From Casuarius casuarius (Eukaryota > Chordata > Aves > Casuariiformes > Casuariidae), in the NCBI GenBank assembly GCA_003342895.1, contig PTFA01000017.1, positions 2,409,358 to 2,473,357 on the forward strand: 64,000 bases of DNA. Reading direction: 5' to 3'. The position numbers and the translations under genes were made by a program. Below are positions 1 through 62,365 of this stretch, piece after piece; the first letter of the stretch is position 1, and the number at the start of each line of letters is the position of its first letter. Under the pieces are notes generated by a model that was not told the DNA's origin, searched no databases, and was given only the letters and a program-made list of their open reading frames with translations.

Positions 1-48200
<48,200 letters not shown>

Positions 48201-48970
48201 CTGGGGAAAGAAGGGGAAATAACGTCATGAGTATCTTGTTTTATTTCAATAAAAGAAAGCAGTGGTGTATACACTCTCAATATTGTCTAACAGAATGGCA
48301 GCAGACAGAATTAATTTACTTCTGCATTTCAGGGCCAAGAGAACTTATCGGCATGTATAAAGGATTGAACCTTTTAAGAATTTATATCTGACAGATAGCA
48401 CAGCTGGTTTTGTAATCCCATACTCGGGATGTCTGTTAAAATAATAAATGACTAACTTGCATTAACAATATTTCCTACAAGGGAGAAGAGGACAAAAAAT
48501 TTGCTGGGAACTACCACAGTAGGTATAAATACACCTAGAAATACTCATGTTCTCTCTCCAGTTTATTTTGGCAGGTAGGTATAAAAGATTGTTTAGTCAT
48601 TTTATTCTTTATTCATTCTAATGATAGAAAGGATAAAGCAGAAAGGATACTAATCAATAGAAAATGTTCTGCTGCTATTAGTCTCCATGATTATTAAAAA
48701 AAAAGAAAAGAAACTATTTGCTAGACTGACTGGCAACTAGTTTTAAAAGATTATACCCATTATCAGTTTATTTAAGAGAAATGTACTAAAAACCAAAATA
48801 CTTCTACAAGATTTTTTCTTCCCTCCATGTTTTCCAAACATTGAAGAAGTCAAATGATAAATCAAGCACACGGAGATGAATAACGTTTTTTGTGTCATGT
48901 TGGTTTTAGGCTCCGACCATATCTCTTCTACAGTCTTAGAACGCTGATAAACTAAAATAATAATAATAAA

Positions 48971-48989
48971 CCTTAAAAAAAAAAAAAAT
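48971..48989. repeat. Poly(A) tract after AATAAA
   Basis: An (AAT)n stretch ending AATAAA is followed within about 6 nt by 14 A. It could be simple sequence or the end of a plus-strand retrocopy; the upstream sequence is not recognised. Confidence 0.7.
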
Positions 48990-49020
48990 CTAGGTTTGGT
49001 TTTGCTAGTTCAGACTGAAT

Positions 49021-49039
49021 CCCCCCCTCCCCCCCACCA
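49021..49039. repeat. Poly(C) tract
   Basis: C run with single T and A interruptions. Confidence 0.88.
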
Positions 49040-52000
49040 AGTATTAGGGCATATACCACATGCTCTAAAAAAGAGGGGTAAAAAGCTAAAATAATTTCAC
49101 CATGAAATGGAAATAGGGATTTTCCACAATTCAGTGCTCCGAGAACAGGAGTGCTCATGAGGAACAACATGGCAGGATAGAAGTGAATTCATACAATTAA
49201 CTTATGTATAATGCATGAGTGACCTAATGTTACTGGCTGCAGCTCGCACGAACAACTGAACTGCTGTTTTAGCATTAGCTATGGGCGCTGGCAAAAGCAA
49301 TGCCGTGACCGAGTCAAACATAACAAAGAGGATGACTCAGGGTGCAGGGAAATCATAACGATACTAGCCTCAGCAAGACACAGGAAGGTAAGTTTTGGGG
49401 GGTCGTGTTTTTTAAAAGCAGCTTAAGAGTTAATCAACCACAGTATTTTGGAAACAAACTTTGAAAATGAAGAAGTTACCTGTTCCTTAATAAAATCATT
49501 TGATTACTTAATTTACTGTTTTTAATTAATCAATATTTTTATATTTGTACATTTTATAAAATATCCTCTCCTTTCCCTTCCATATACTCTTCCCATCTCA
49601 GCTTGCATCTCCTTCTCACAAAAACCTTTGTGCTGTTTGTCCAGGCTTTCTGCGTGCAGTAATGAACTACAAAATGGGCTCATGGAAGAGAAGGCCAATC
49701 TGACCAGCTGTACCTATCAACATCAGAACAGAGCCCTCAGGGAGCTGTTTCTGGCACCTTATTAAAACAGGTTTGTGCTAAGCAAACAGGCACAGCTAGC
49801 TACCAACAGACTGCAGATTAGCAATGGGAATACTGCTAGAAAGACATTGAAAGGGCCATTAATGCTATAACATAAACAAGAAAACAAAGCAAGGCATGTT
49901 CAGAACAGCAAAAATACTTGTCAGAAAGAAAGGAACATTCAGAAAACATGTATTTTTTTTTTAAACACTATTCAACAATGTCACCAAATCTGCTACTTCA
50001 GTTTCCAAGATGTATTGGGGGTTTCTTCATTGACAAATCTTTCTAGAAACTATCTTGTGATAAAATCCATAACTTTTCCGCTTCTGTCATTACCATATAT
50101 TGCCATTCTGCCTTACAATGTACACAATATCTTTTTGATCTGTACTTTCAATCTAGTAGAGTGAAGAAGCTTATGAGATAATACATCTAAAACTTTACAA
50201 GAAGTTTAGATACAGGTTCTTCTTTCCCTTCATTTATAATTTCTGAAATTCTAATCAACTACTTACATTTTGGGAATATAACTGTAGTTTTTCAATCAAA
50301 TCTTGCTGCCTACAGCTTGTGATTGACATTATTTTAAAATAGAGTTTTGCAAGTATAATCAGTATGCATCCTATTTTTTTGTTGAAAATAAAGGTTAGAT
50401 TTACTGCAGCTATTTACTAAGCTTTCCTTTCTGAAATTTGGTATTACACGTGTCCCCACAAACATGCATTTGCCTTCTAATTGTGCAGGGCTTTTTTGTT
50501 TGTTTGTTTTTAAAGTAAGAGCCATAGAAAAGCTAGTTTGCTCATTACATTGGTGCTGGTGGATGCACGTCATCTATAACAGCATTCACAAGGTTTTGCC
50601 TATAGGAAATGACATGTCAACTCAACTCACATATCAATATTCATAAACCAACAACAGTAAATTTTGACTATTCCAAACCCACAAACCAGTTTTTAACATT
50701 CTATCCAAAATGCAGCCTAATAGCCAGCAAAGATAATATAAATGAACATATAACAGAATTCCCAAAAGAAAATTGCACTTAAGTGAGCTGCCTCTTTTGC
50801 CCTAGCTCCCTGGTAACCTTTGTGCACAACTCTGCTGTGAGCACTTTATGATAATGTAATCTGGAAATAAAAAGGACGGCTAATGAAAAAGTCATCAGAA
50901 GAAAAATGGCACTCGGGAACAGCAGTTCATATTTAAAAACCTGTTTGCCATAGCTGTTTTGTCACATCTCCTCAAGCAGGGCACTAATTCAAACTTGTTC
51001 CCTGCTTTAACTAGTGAATTCAGGCTGAATTGAAGTAACAGGGAGCTATGTCCATCTAATCCCTACCTACCCCACTGTTCTAGCTTTATCAAATGTAATG
51101 AGGAGCAGAAAAAGATGACATTATTGCTTATTGCGGAGATGAAGCCCAGATTTGTTCTCTAACCATAGAAGAGAGGAGCTGGTCAACAGAAGCCTCCCAA
51201 AACATTACCCTTGTTTGCTCTCAAAGAAAGAACTCCAGCTACTTCAGGACAAGTTGTGCATATCCATTTGAAAATTTTGTCATCAAAAGCTGCTGAATGA
51301 CTGAAAAGAATCACTATGAATACTTCAGTCTTTGCCTACTGCTTAAAATACTTGATCAGTGACAGCACCCAGTGACCTTTCAGGGGGTTTTCTTATATTT
51401 AAAAGGCACTGGGCTTGTTAAGACTGTTCAAAACCAGAACTACTGATTCTTGCAGGGAATCTGATATTACCTCAACTCCATGAACTATATTGAGAGTCTG
51501 TGAATGGTAGACTGAGTAACTATAATACAATCTTGAAGTTGTAATCAAAAGATAATTTTTTAAAAAATTATCCATCACAAGAATTACTTTAGCCTGTACC
51601 TTAGTGAAGAGTCTGGATTCTTTCAAGAGACTGAACACTGGAAATAGCCCTGCAATAAAAACCTTACAAATAGCAACCACAAATTCTTTCTGCACACTGA
51701 CAGGCATATAAGCCTGTTTTAATATCATTGGCTATTTTAATATTGTTAATTAACTTTCCCGCTGGCTAGAACTATAAACCTTGCAGAAGGGGAAATAAGG
51801 CCATTCTTTACCTCTCAAAGGTTCACAGCAGAGAAGTACCACTCGTTCTGTTAAGATCCCTTCCTGAGGCAATGAGATTCACAGTACATCAAAAGTTCAC
51901 GAATGAAAACAACAGATCTCTGAGATGGTCTCAATGTTATTCTGACATCCTGCAAAATCCTGAGCCAATTCAGGAAAACGAGTCACCATGAAATGAACAA

Positions 52001-55000
52001 GCACAAATTAGTCTCACCTAATGCAGAACTCTACTAGTACGGGATTTTAATAAAACTATTTTGTAATAGCATGTAGGGCTTATATATCAAATAAAAACAA
52101 CTGCATAAACATTCTGGAAATGAACATACAGACTATTATAGTGATGTGGTACCTGATCATTTGCATTTAAATTAAAGCAAGGGGGGAGAAGAAAGCCTCA
52201 CCCTTTCCCCAACTCCACTTCTATTCATGACCATTAAGAGTTTTAGAGCATCACCCAAAAGCATCTTTCACATTCTCGTCAAGGCCTCAATCCTAAATAA
52301 AAATGTCATTCGTTATTTCATAATTATCAACCAGATGAAAAAAATCCATCTTTTTTTTTTTTGCTAAGATCTGACTATGCAATCAAAAAAATTTTCTGAG
52401 AATTACTTAAAAAAAAAAAAGTAGACATTTTCTTCACAAAATATGCAGCAACTTCACAACTCTGTTCTAGAAATACACCGTTAGTTTTTGAAGTATCATT
52501 CATTCCATACATCAAGAAAGAAAACATTCGATCTTGACCCTGCTGAAGTCAGTTACAAACTTCTATTTGACTTCAAAGTCATCCATTAACTTTTACAAAA
52601 AGCTTCTTACCAATAACTAAATGCCCCTTGCTCTCCTAAATCAAGAAATCAACTTAATAATTTGGGAGTTTTTAATTGATTGCTTTTACTCACTCAGAAG
52701 ATGTGACTAAGAATTTCTAGAGGACAGGTACACTTTCATCTCTTTATTAAAACAATACTGGGTCAAGCAAACAAACATAGAACAATTTACAGCATATAAG
52801 TGTCTGTCTTTGATAGTTATAGATTAATTCAAACCCTGGCATGTCTTCTGTTGCACAAAGTACACATATGAAAGGAAGCATTAACTGCCTCTATCAGTCA
52901 TTATGTACCACTACTACTTCTTCCTTCTTCTCCCCATTATGTATTGTTCTATTTCTTGGCGTTTCCCAGGAAAATGCTCATAACATTAGAAGCACCTGAT
53001 CAAGCATGTGATCAAGCAGAATATAGCAAGGGACAAGGGTAAGAAGATAGATGGAGATGCTTTTCTGGATTTATTGATCCTGAAGAATGTGCCAGGAGTA
53101 TTATGGTTTCTCTTACTGATTAGGAAGAGCAAATTATAAGCAGAAAGCTGGTAGTAATATTCTGATTGGGAGACTAGAGCAAGAGGAATATGGCTGTATA
53201 GTTAGTGACGAAGTTTTGAGAGTTCCTGCCAGTCCGACTGCTCCATTTTGAATAAAGCTGCCACTCGTTTTTCCCATTTTATAAAGAGAAAGTAGATCCT
53301 CTAATGGGACAAGGTATGGGGCAAAGCCATGAAGACTTCATAGTACAAACCTTCCCACACCTGTACAGGAGGGAAAGGCAGCTGAAGAGAGAAAAAAGCA
53401 ACAAGAATCTGTAGTTAAGTAAGCAAGCCTTTATTCATACACTGAGCTCCAATCCATCCTCTTCTGCTCATCAAAAATGTAGCAATGAAAAAAGAACAGT
53501 TGGCGAAAATAAATGCAAAATAAAGAACTTGTCAAACTTTAACACACTCAAATCATAATCATGTAAGAACAAAATACCAAGGTTGCTTGCACCAGTTCAC
53601 AATGTTAACTTTTAAAAGTTCAACTCCAACAAGCTTTTATTCACCATACTAATGTCATCATTAGACCTTAACTGTTTTCTGTTTGTTTGTTTGTTTTTTA
53701 ATAGCTGTTGATACACTGAAAACCGCCAGCTCACCTCCATGACTGATACATTTTGGAATGTCATCTTCACATACCTGTCATAAAAGGCAAATACCTCCTC
53801 CCTCGATGCAAAAGATTGGGGAAAAAAATGAATCTGAACAAAGCTATCATCCTGTAGCAAACAGAAGATTAGAAAAGGGTCTGAATCAGCTCCAATCTAT
53901 TAAAGATACCTGTCTGGTTAAATTCCCAAAGGAAAACTGAGCTTGGAGACCAAGACACCAGTTATGATTCAGTTCGTTTCATCTTGTTCTGTTAGCGCTC
54001 TTCCTTCTGCATGAAAGTACAGATTCAAAAATAAATTCAGCTCGTCCTGAATACGTAAACTAAATTCACTTCTCAGGGTTAAAGCGCAGGATTTATGTGC
54101 TTCCCTAACAGCTGTAGCCAACCTAGAAAGAGTGGGTGCCTAGCGGGATGCTTCTACGACTACAGTGACAAACAAGCAGACCGAATATCAGAGTGCTGAG
54201 CACACAAGCAGCTCCCATGAGTCATAACAGAAGGACAGGAAAGGCAGTTTTGCTTCCATTTTAGTTGTCATCTTCTTTGATAACAACCTTAAGAAGTAGG
54301 TGTATTGTGGGTGTGACAGTTTCTTACGCACTTCATGGTTGCCCTTACGCATGCTGGGCATTCTTCACCATACCCGCAGCAACGCTGAGTAAAAAGAGCC
54401 ACTGTTCAAAGGATAACACTCTCAAGCAACAAGCTGTTAAATTTAAAGCCTGAGCAGTTTTTATCTGGCACAAGACACTCGTTCACTTCAAATGGAAGTG
54501 CCCAACTTTGCAGGGGAAGGAAAGCCATGTCTGCTTACTGAGATTCCTTTAGGCAAAGGGGGCCTTTTTTTTTTTTCCTTTTTTCTTCTCCCCTGTTTAA
54601 AAGAAAAAAAGAAGGCTTATCTGACAACTGAGCATTTTCCCATGGAGGAAGTTAACACTTTTCAACCTAATATACTATTTAAAGTGTTCCCATTGGAAGA
54701 TGCTTCTTTCATTTTAATTTTTCCTTGTCTCCTCTCAGAAAACTACTCTCCAATAATATCCTACACTCCTTTGTCATACTGCTTACTGTTTAGTCCCATA
54801 TTTTCTTTGACAATCTGCCATGGACTTTAAATCTCCAGGCTATAAAATAACTTACTGGCATAGCTTTTTCATCTTTAATAATTACCAAAAAAGCTATTAT
54901 TTTCAAAGAGTTCCACATTAAGCGTCACTTTGTGACTCAACCCCACACTTGCGTCTGAAGTTTCACAATTAGGAGAAAAAAGAAAAAAAGACTGAGCATA

Positions 55001-57053
55001 AAAGTCATCCCTCTCTACCACAAAAAGAAATGAGCATATTCAGGCAGAACCTTGAGCAAAGAGAATTCTTGTCCAAGAAAAGTATAATATATTTATCTTT
55101 AAGGAAACATATTAGAAGCCCTGAACAGCTGATGAATTGGAGAACTGCTCTAGGGTTTGAGCTGAGCAGATTTGTGGAAAGAAAGGGGGTCTCAAGTTCT
55201 CCTGTCAGGCTCACTGGCAGCATACTCCCAAAAAACCACTCTGCTACTTGCTCCTCAGTCTCTTGATCTTCAGTTCTGTCCAGGTTCCCATCTATAATGG
55301 TAGTAATCACTAATTCTGCAATATCACTAATCACTAAATCAGCAATATTACAATACCATGCTGCCATCAGACAAAGCAACAGATTCAGAAGACCTAGCCA
55401 CTTAAATAAAATCATCTGGCGCCTTCATAACTGGATCAGCCAGCAAGTCTTTCAAACATGCACATGCAAAGCATACTAGTGATTTAAAAGCGCTGTCCCC
55501 TAACAAAAAGACGGAAATTCTTTTAACCTTACTTTCTCCTCCCTACCAGCCCAGTTTTGTTTTCATTGTTCTATAAACTCTCTCCTTCACTTTCTAAAAA
55601 TCATATGATCCTCTCTGTCCAAAAGAGCAGAAAAGCAAAAGGTGAATATATAGCATTTATAAATACCAAATGAATGCTGAAACTAAATTCTGTGGTTATT
55701 CTAATACAGATCAAAATAACCACAATGACTGCTCTCCCTTGTAATTTTCAAACACATCATTATATACAGATTGCTGGTTTGCTATCTGGAGTGAAGGGGG
55801 AAAAAAATCATTTTTTTTCTTTAAAAAGACATACCACAGATTTGGAACAAATAGAAAAATATGAGGGGAGGAACCTCACAGTTTTTTAGTCATAAACTAG
55901 TAAGAGAAAACACTATGCACCCTAGAGAACAGAAAAAAAAATACTCTAATTAAGCTATTAAAATATTTATCAGATTTCTACCATTTGATCTTGATGCATT
56001 TCCCAGGCAGAGGCATTTTACTTAAATACTGCCAATCCATCTTTTACAGAATTAATCTTGCAAAAAATGCCTTCAAAAGTTTTCAATAAAGGACAAAAAG
56101 AAGTCACTCAACTACTGTTGCAACAACAAATATTTACTTGTTTGCTTTTCAACAAAATGACAAATGATTCCTGAATTAATACAAATAAATTAATGGGATA
56201 TGCTTTAAGTTCTTCTGAGAATTGGTTTCACTTCCCAACTTGGACATTGAAAAGTCAAAAAGCCAGTATTTTGGTTTTCTCTTGGACTACACAAACAAAA
56301 GAACTGTTAGCAATTTACTAAATCTTCAATTCTGCAGGAAGTTTGTTTCATTCTACATGATGTTTATTTCAAATCACATAATCTGTGGGTTTTGTTTGTT
56401 TTAATAAACAGCAATTTAATTTTTAAATCAGATTCAACATTGGTTAATATATCAGGAACTACTCCCTCCTAAGAAACACTGCCTTTGATATTTTAACAAT
56501 CTTTCAAACCAATGTAATCCCCAGCCGTGCAAACACAGGCCACTTCATGAATAAATTCACATTAGTATGCAAGCACATGTGCAGGAAATATATTTAAAGA
56601 GACAACTCAAAGACCTATCATAATTGGTTTTTTCCCCAGAAAAGTCACTAGGAAGGATTAAACCGCCTGGTGGGCAAACAGCTGCAATGATTTTTTCTTT
56701 TTAATTAAAGTCTCTCAATCGGCCTCAAATCAACTTGCTCCAAAACAAAACACAAAACCCCAAACTGAACCCCGCAGAAATATCTTGCTGCATGAAATTC
56801 AAGAGTGATCCTTCTTAATCTGAATTTGAAGACATTACTACTAATCCAATATGCATTAAAGGCTATTCCAAGGAATTTACTCTAGATTTGCAGCTTTCAA
56901 AGAAAACACTGAATATACTTACCATAAATACATCTAAATATTTTCAATATTAACACTTTATAGCCTTTTTGATTATGCTGTCTGTTACAAGGGTAACTGG
57001 ACGCTGCCCACATGTTAAAACAAAGAACTAACCAAAAACAAAACACCCACAAC

Positions 57054-57072
57054 CACCACACACACACACACT
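57054..57072. repeat. Short (CA)n microsatellite
   Basis: Eight or so CA units following an AACCACC-rich stretch. Confidence 0.85.
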
Positions 57073-58886
57073 TTCCCACAATTCATGGTTAGAAAGGGCC
57101 TGTTAAACACAAAGTTGAACAAATCCATTAAGCGAAATCCAAGTCAGGAGGATAGCTTTCCAAAGAGGTGCAGACTGCATTAAGAGTTATGACTATTCTA
57201 ACTAGCAGAAGTTAAATAAAAAAAATTCACATTCCAAAGAAAATAGAAAAACTCTAATCTCTATCTCAATCAACATGAGTTTCCTTTACCAGAGGATGAA
57301 AACTTTGGCTCTTCTGGAATACAGCACTCACAAAATGTCATGGAAGCAGCAGCAATGTATCAGCTAGGAAGAACAGTCCTAGCAAGGACTTTGAACATCT
57401 AGCTGGACACCTTGAAATGAACTTTGCATTCAGTGCAAACCTGCTGCGGAGAACGTACAGCAATGGAGCAATCAACTTGTGGTGCTACAACAGATGCTAT
57501 CATTTTGAGGTACCTGGAACACTTAAATAGAGGAACTTCATTCTGATATGTAAATTAAGGCAAATGTATTTGGAAGACATATTAAGGTGACCAGCTCTGT
57601 TCCCTGAAAGTGTAGGCGCAATGTGTCATTGAAGTAAAAATACAAAAGCAAAAAGACATTAATTTGAACTTATGATCTCATCGAAAAGCAACAAAAGTCA
57701 GCCTGACAGAGTCAGGCAAAGCAGTGAAGACCAGAATATGACACTGAACAAGATCATATTCTTATCTTCACTGCTCCTAGCTGCACTAGTGTATGAATAT
57801 TAATGAAATGTTCATCCATATAAAAGAAAAGCACACTGGGAGCACCACGTACTCATCCTTATACTATTTGTTTTATCTAAACACAAAATTTAAATTCTAT
57901 TAAAATTATAGCAAATGTGTATGGGGGATTTACCTTTGAATATTTGTACTTAAAAACCTCAGTCTTAAAAATAATAGTATCAAGTGGTTGCTGTTTTAAA
58001 ACTTAACTGGAATGTCAACTAAACCAGATGGTCTTTTCCAGAAAGAAGTGAGCAAGCTATCATTGTGCTCCAAACTGAGAAGGTGCAAGTCAGCCCTAGG
58101 TTGGAAGACGTACACTTGTACTAGCACGCTACAACGCATGGGGTGGTTCTGCTAAGAGGAAACAAGTAGATGACTGCGTCCAATACAGATGAAGGAAACT
58201 GAGGTACTAGTAACATAATTATAAAGGTTGACAGTCTTCCATCCTGCATATTTATCCCAGGATGGAGGTGGGTCATGGTGAGGCCGAGTATCCCCCTTCA
58301 CACACACTATGAATTTAAGCTACGGCAGGGGAGGGAGATTTGCCATTTCTAAACTTGGTAACTCTAATTCTGTACTAACATAGATGTGAGTTTTGATTAC
58401 TGGAGGAATTTATAAGAAATTGGTGATCCAAGTTTAGATTTATAATCTACATTTAATTTCTAAAACTTAATGGACTAGAAAACACCTACTATGAAAACTG
58501 ATTGCAAAGACTTTTAATCACTTGTAATGTTTCTCCCGTTCCCTTCAACTGCTAGATCCAATTCTCGGGGCTTGTCTTTAATCAGATTTTAAGTGCTTTG
58601 GTAAAAAGAAAATAAAGTAAAACCTTTTTTCTCCCCTCTGGGTGTTGCTATGAAATAGTTATAAGAACGTCATATTTGAAACCATCCTATGGCACTGGTT
58701 CTTTGCCTAAACAACTGCTGTGGGAAAATACGAGTCTGAAGTAAATGAAAGTCTCACCATATGACTCAGGAAAGAAAAAAAAAAAACACTACAAAAACAC
58801 TAGCAGGCAGTTTGCTTCATCTCTGAAAACAGGATGCGGCAATAATTTTTGACTAACAAAGAAAGTTGTTTTCAGGCCAGGCTCTA

Positions 58887-58912
58887 TAACACACACACAC
58901 ACGCACACACGT
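58887..58912. repeat. (AC)n microsatellite
   Basis: A CA run interrupted by one CG step. Confidence 0.93.
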
Positions 58913-59697
58913 AAAAGTAATAGCTTTTCAAGGACTTGTAACTCAAAGATCTTGGGCCCATGAGTTTCTATTTAATAGTTAAAAGAAAAAGGAGACTTTT
59001 TAAAAAAAGTCTCACATAACATGGAAACTATCTCCATGTTTGTGTGTGTGAATGTTCAGACAAACTTCCCTAAAACAAACGTAACCTGTACCTGTTCTCT
59101 ACCCCCCTCCCCACCACCAATATCCTTGCAAAATATATCATCTAACCAACTGGGTTTAACTAGTATTTTTGTCAGGAAGTTGAGTGTTTAAAAAAGCACA
59201 ATGAAAGAACGTCACAGCACTAGTCAACATTATTATTCTGGCGAAAAAGCCTCTGAACTAAATACAGGAATTTTCTACTGAAAGGCATGAGCTAGCTCAT
59301 AGAAAAGAAGTGAAAGACACTAGTATTTACAAGTTAGTCACTAGAGTTAATGTAAAATGAAGAATCATTGGGACTTTTGACATCCAAATTCAAAGACTAA
59401 GTACCAATGGAAAGAATATTTAAATGTAGTTAGGAAATGACAGGGCTTGCTCCCAAGTAGACTGCTTCATGAGTGTTAATAAAACCTCCCTCTGACATGC
59501 TGATGGCTTCTTACATCTGAAATGCCAATGGCAGCAGAAGCATGTCTGGATATGTAAGTGACCCAAAAGAGGGACCTGAAAAACAGGTCTTGAAGAAAGG
59601 GAGCTGCATCTAAACAGTAAACAGTGTTGGCAGGCTTACCAAAGGACTGGCAAAAGCAGCTTATAATTCTGATTTTCATCCTACATGCCTTTCTCAA

Positions 59698-59716
59698 TCC
59701 TTCCTTCCTTCCTTCC
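59698..59716. repeat. (CCTT)n repeat
   Basis: Four to five CCTT units. Confidence 0.88.
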
Positions 59717-61685
59717 AAGTTTAATTGGGGTGAGATGAAAGAAGGCACACAATGCCTGTGGCAAACGGGAAGAAGTGTGGGTGAAGGCAGGAGGGGAAAG
59801 GAAACTGTTGTAAAGAAGAAGACAGTGAAAGGCTGGCCTGTGGGGAAGTCCTTGCATGAAAGAAAAGACGGGAAAAATACAAGAAGATGCTTTAGGCGTG
59901 AGCACTGAGTCCATCCTAAAGAAGTTACAAGATCTGAGATTTACATGATTAGCTTACAAGAAACATGGGCTTACATGGCCCACAAGTCACTATCTGCATA
60001 ACTGACTTTTCTGTTTCTACTATATTTAGTTACTTCTTGTATAGCCAGAAAACTTTAAGGGAAATATATTAGTAGTATTTTTATTAACTGCAAAGGGATT
60101 TGGAAACAAAAGTCTATCCCAGCGAATTGCTCTTAGGCAGCTGTAAAAGGAAAGGAAAGCCACAAAACCAAGGAAATAAGGGTTGGCAAAAGCAATTAAA
60201 ATTAAGAAATTAAATCTGAATAGTAGTATATAGCTATAGTCCATAATCTATTATAGACAGTAATTAATCATGAAGCATTAGAATATTGACTCCATACCTA
60301 ATACACAGAACTAAAAAAACCACTGCCCAACAAGTAGGAAGAAAACATGTAAGACTATTTTTAAACATACTATATTATTTCTTTCCATTCCTTTTCTCCA
60401 TTTCTAATGTTGGAAGAGTAATCTCTAGTTTTCTTTGTTATCCAGGCACAGTGGGGGATGAGATATCTACTCAGACAAAAAAGTCTGAAATAATTCTTGT
60501 GAAGTTCTTTGGATTTCACTAAAGAACTTGCTCTTTTCTAACAGTACCACTTTCTTTGTTGCTAAGATTGCATACTAAACTGATTTAAAGTTAAGTTTAA
60601 CACTAAGGGACTTTAAGCCTCTTTTGGTGCTAGTTACTCGTTTTCTATTCCCTCCCTACTCATATCTCAAAAAGAAAAAAGTCTAATTTTCAGGTGAGTA
60701 TATCATTGTCGATTATTTCTTCCTACTAGTACCAAATAAAAAGTACTTTGATTTTTCAGTATAAAAGACGGAGCTGAATACCTACTGCTAGATGGAACAT
60801 ATCTTCTTAATATATAGGGGACATTTTCCACCCCAAATAGAACCAAAATCAATTAAATTAGGTAAGAGTCTCCATCCTGAGGTGGAATTTCAAACATGGG
60901 ATGTTAAATGCATTTTGTTTTCTATTTGCATCCATTTTTATAACTGATCAAAAAGCTTAGTAGTTTAGAACAACCCCATTTTTCTCTGCTCGCATGCTCA
61001 GATTTTTTTAAAAAGGCAAAATACACTCCAGACAATTTGCACAACAGCATTTTGCAACATATTGGAGCTAAAGAATTTTTCCACGGGAAGGTATTTACTA
61101 GACTACAGTAATTCTCTTAGTACTTTTAAAGCTTGAAACACACCTTCTGTTGAATGCTATGAGTCAGTTTTAATGACACTGTTATGTTCTATAGCTCTGT
61201 AGCTTATGCAAGAGAATGAATTTGCATTAAGCATCCAACTTTAGAAGCCACCTTCTCTTCCGCATTGTTAATACTGAATAATAGTAAAAAATAGGCTACA
61301 TCCCCTGCGTGCTCTCTCATTGTTTTATAAGAATAAGTCTAATTAGCTGCCTGTTACATAGAAAGTATATAAAATTTTTCGTATTATCATCTTATGGACA
61401 CATACTAGTCTCTTACATTTTTATATAATTCTTGCAGAAAGGCAGTATGCAGAAAAATATAAAGAGCAAAGATAGGTTTTCACATTTAGTCAAGTTGCAG
61501 AATTTCAGCCAAGTGTTACCTGATCAGTGCTGTTGCTCTTCCTTCCCCTGCTCATGGAAGAATTTATAATACCTTAAAAGGACTTGAGTTAGAAGAAAAT
61601 TAACAGTTAGCTTCACAGAAAATGAGGATGAAATACTACAACATGCCAATGCATGGACCAGGCCAGGGGATGGGGAGAGGAGGAG

Positions 61686-61721
<36 letters not shown>

Positions 61722-61723
61722 AA
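61686..61723. repeat. (GAAAA)n pentanucleotide tract
   Basis: A run followed by four GAAAA units and further A; all-purine on the plus strand. Confidence 0.92.
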
Positions 61724-62325
61724 GGACAATGCATCTACTGATACTGCAAACAAGCTTTACAGAATCTCTTCCTCATTGCTTATATCTTCTATTCTTGGCG
61801 TGAACCTGGCATGAATTTTTTGATAAGGCGACTAAAAATGATCAACTAAGTCTCTTTCTGAAGGGTGCAGCAAAACAAGCATTCTCTTAAGCTTATAGAT
61901 TAATTTTTGAAGACTGTTACTGTTCTCATTAGGGCAGCACGCAACGGATTTGACTTTATCAAGGCATTCAGCAAGAAAAATGTATAATGGAACATCTCTT
62001 GCCATCATGGGTCTTTTACTTCAAAGAGTGGTTCAATCTAAATATACTATTCTTCCATTTCTTTTGTCCCCTCATTTAACTCAAAAACCACTAGACCTAC
62101 CTGTAACAGTAAGTTATATTTATGTGGCATTTTTTCTGTTGAGAGCTTGATTTTATTTAGCTCCCCTTGACAAAGTGAGGGTTTGGCCAATTCACTCCTG
62201 GAATTACGATGACTGGCAGGTGTCATAACCGGTTCTCATACAAACCAATGGCCCTCACATATACCTTCATACATAAGTACACAGAGAGATAAAGTTAACT
62301 TTTTTTATTTCATATCATTTTTATA

Positions 62326-62327
62326 TC

Positions 62328-62358
<31 letters not shown>

Positions 62359-62365
62359 CGCGCAT
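62326..62365. repeat. (AT)n(GT)n compound microsatellite with CG end
   Basis: Six or so AT units pass into nine or so TG units and then GCGCGCATGC. The alternating purine-pyrimidine run is Z-DNA-prone. Confidence 0.95.

Noticed and set aside
54000..54400. Possible first exon or promoter of CDKL5
   Set aside because: A few CpGs and an ACGCATGC site are present, but there is no CpG island, TATA box or clear donor that could be tied to the 48200 acceptor.
55005..55415. 136-codon open frame, minus strand
   Set aside because: It has hydrophobic stretches but no family resemblance, overlaps two open frames on the other strand and lacks splice or promoter signals. Treated as chance.
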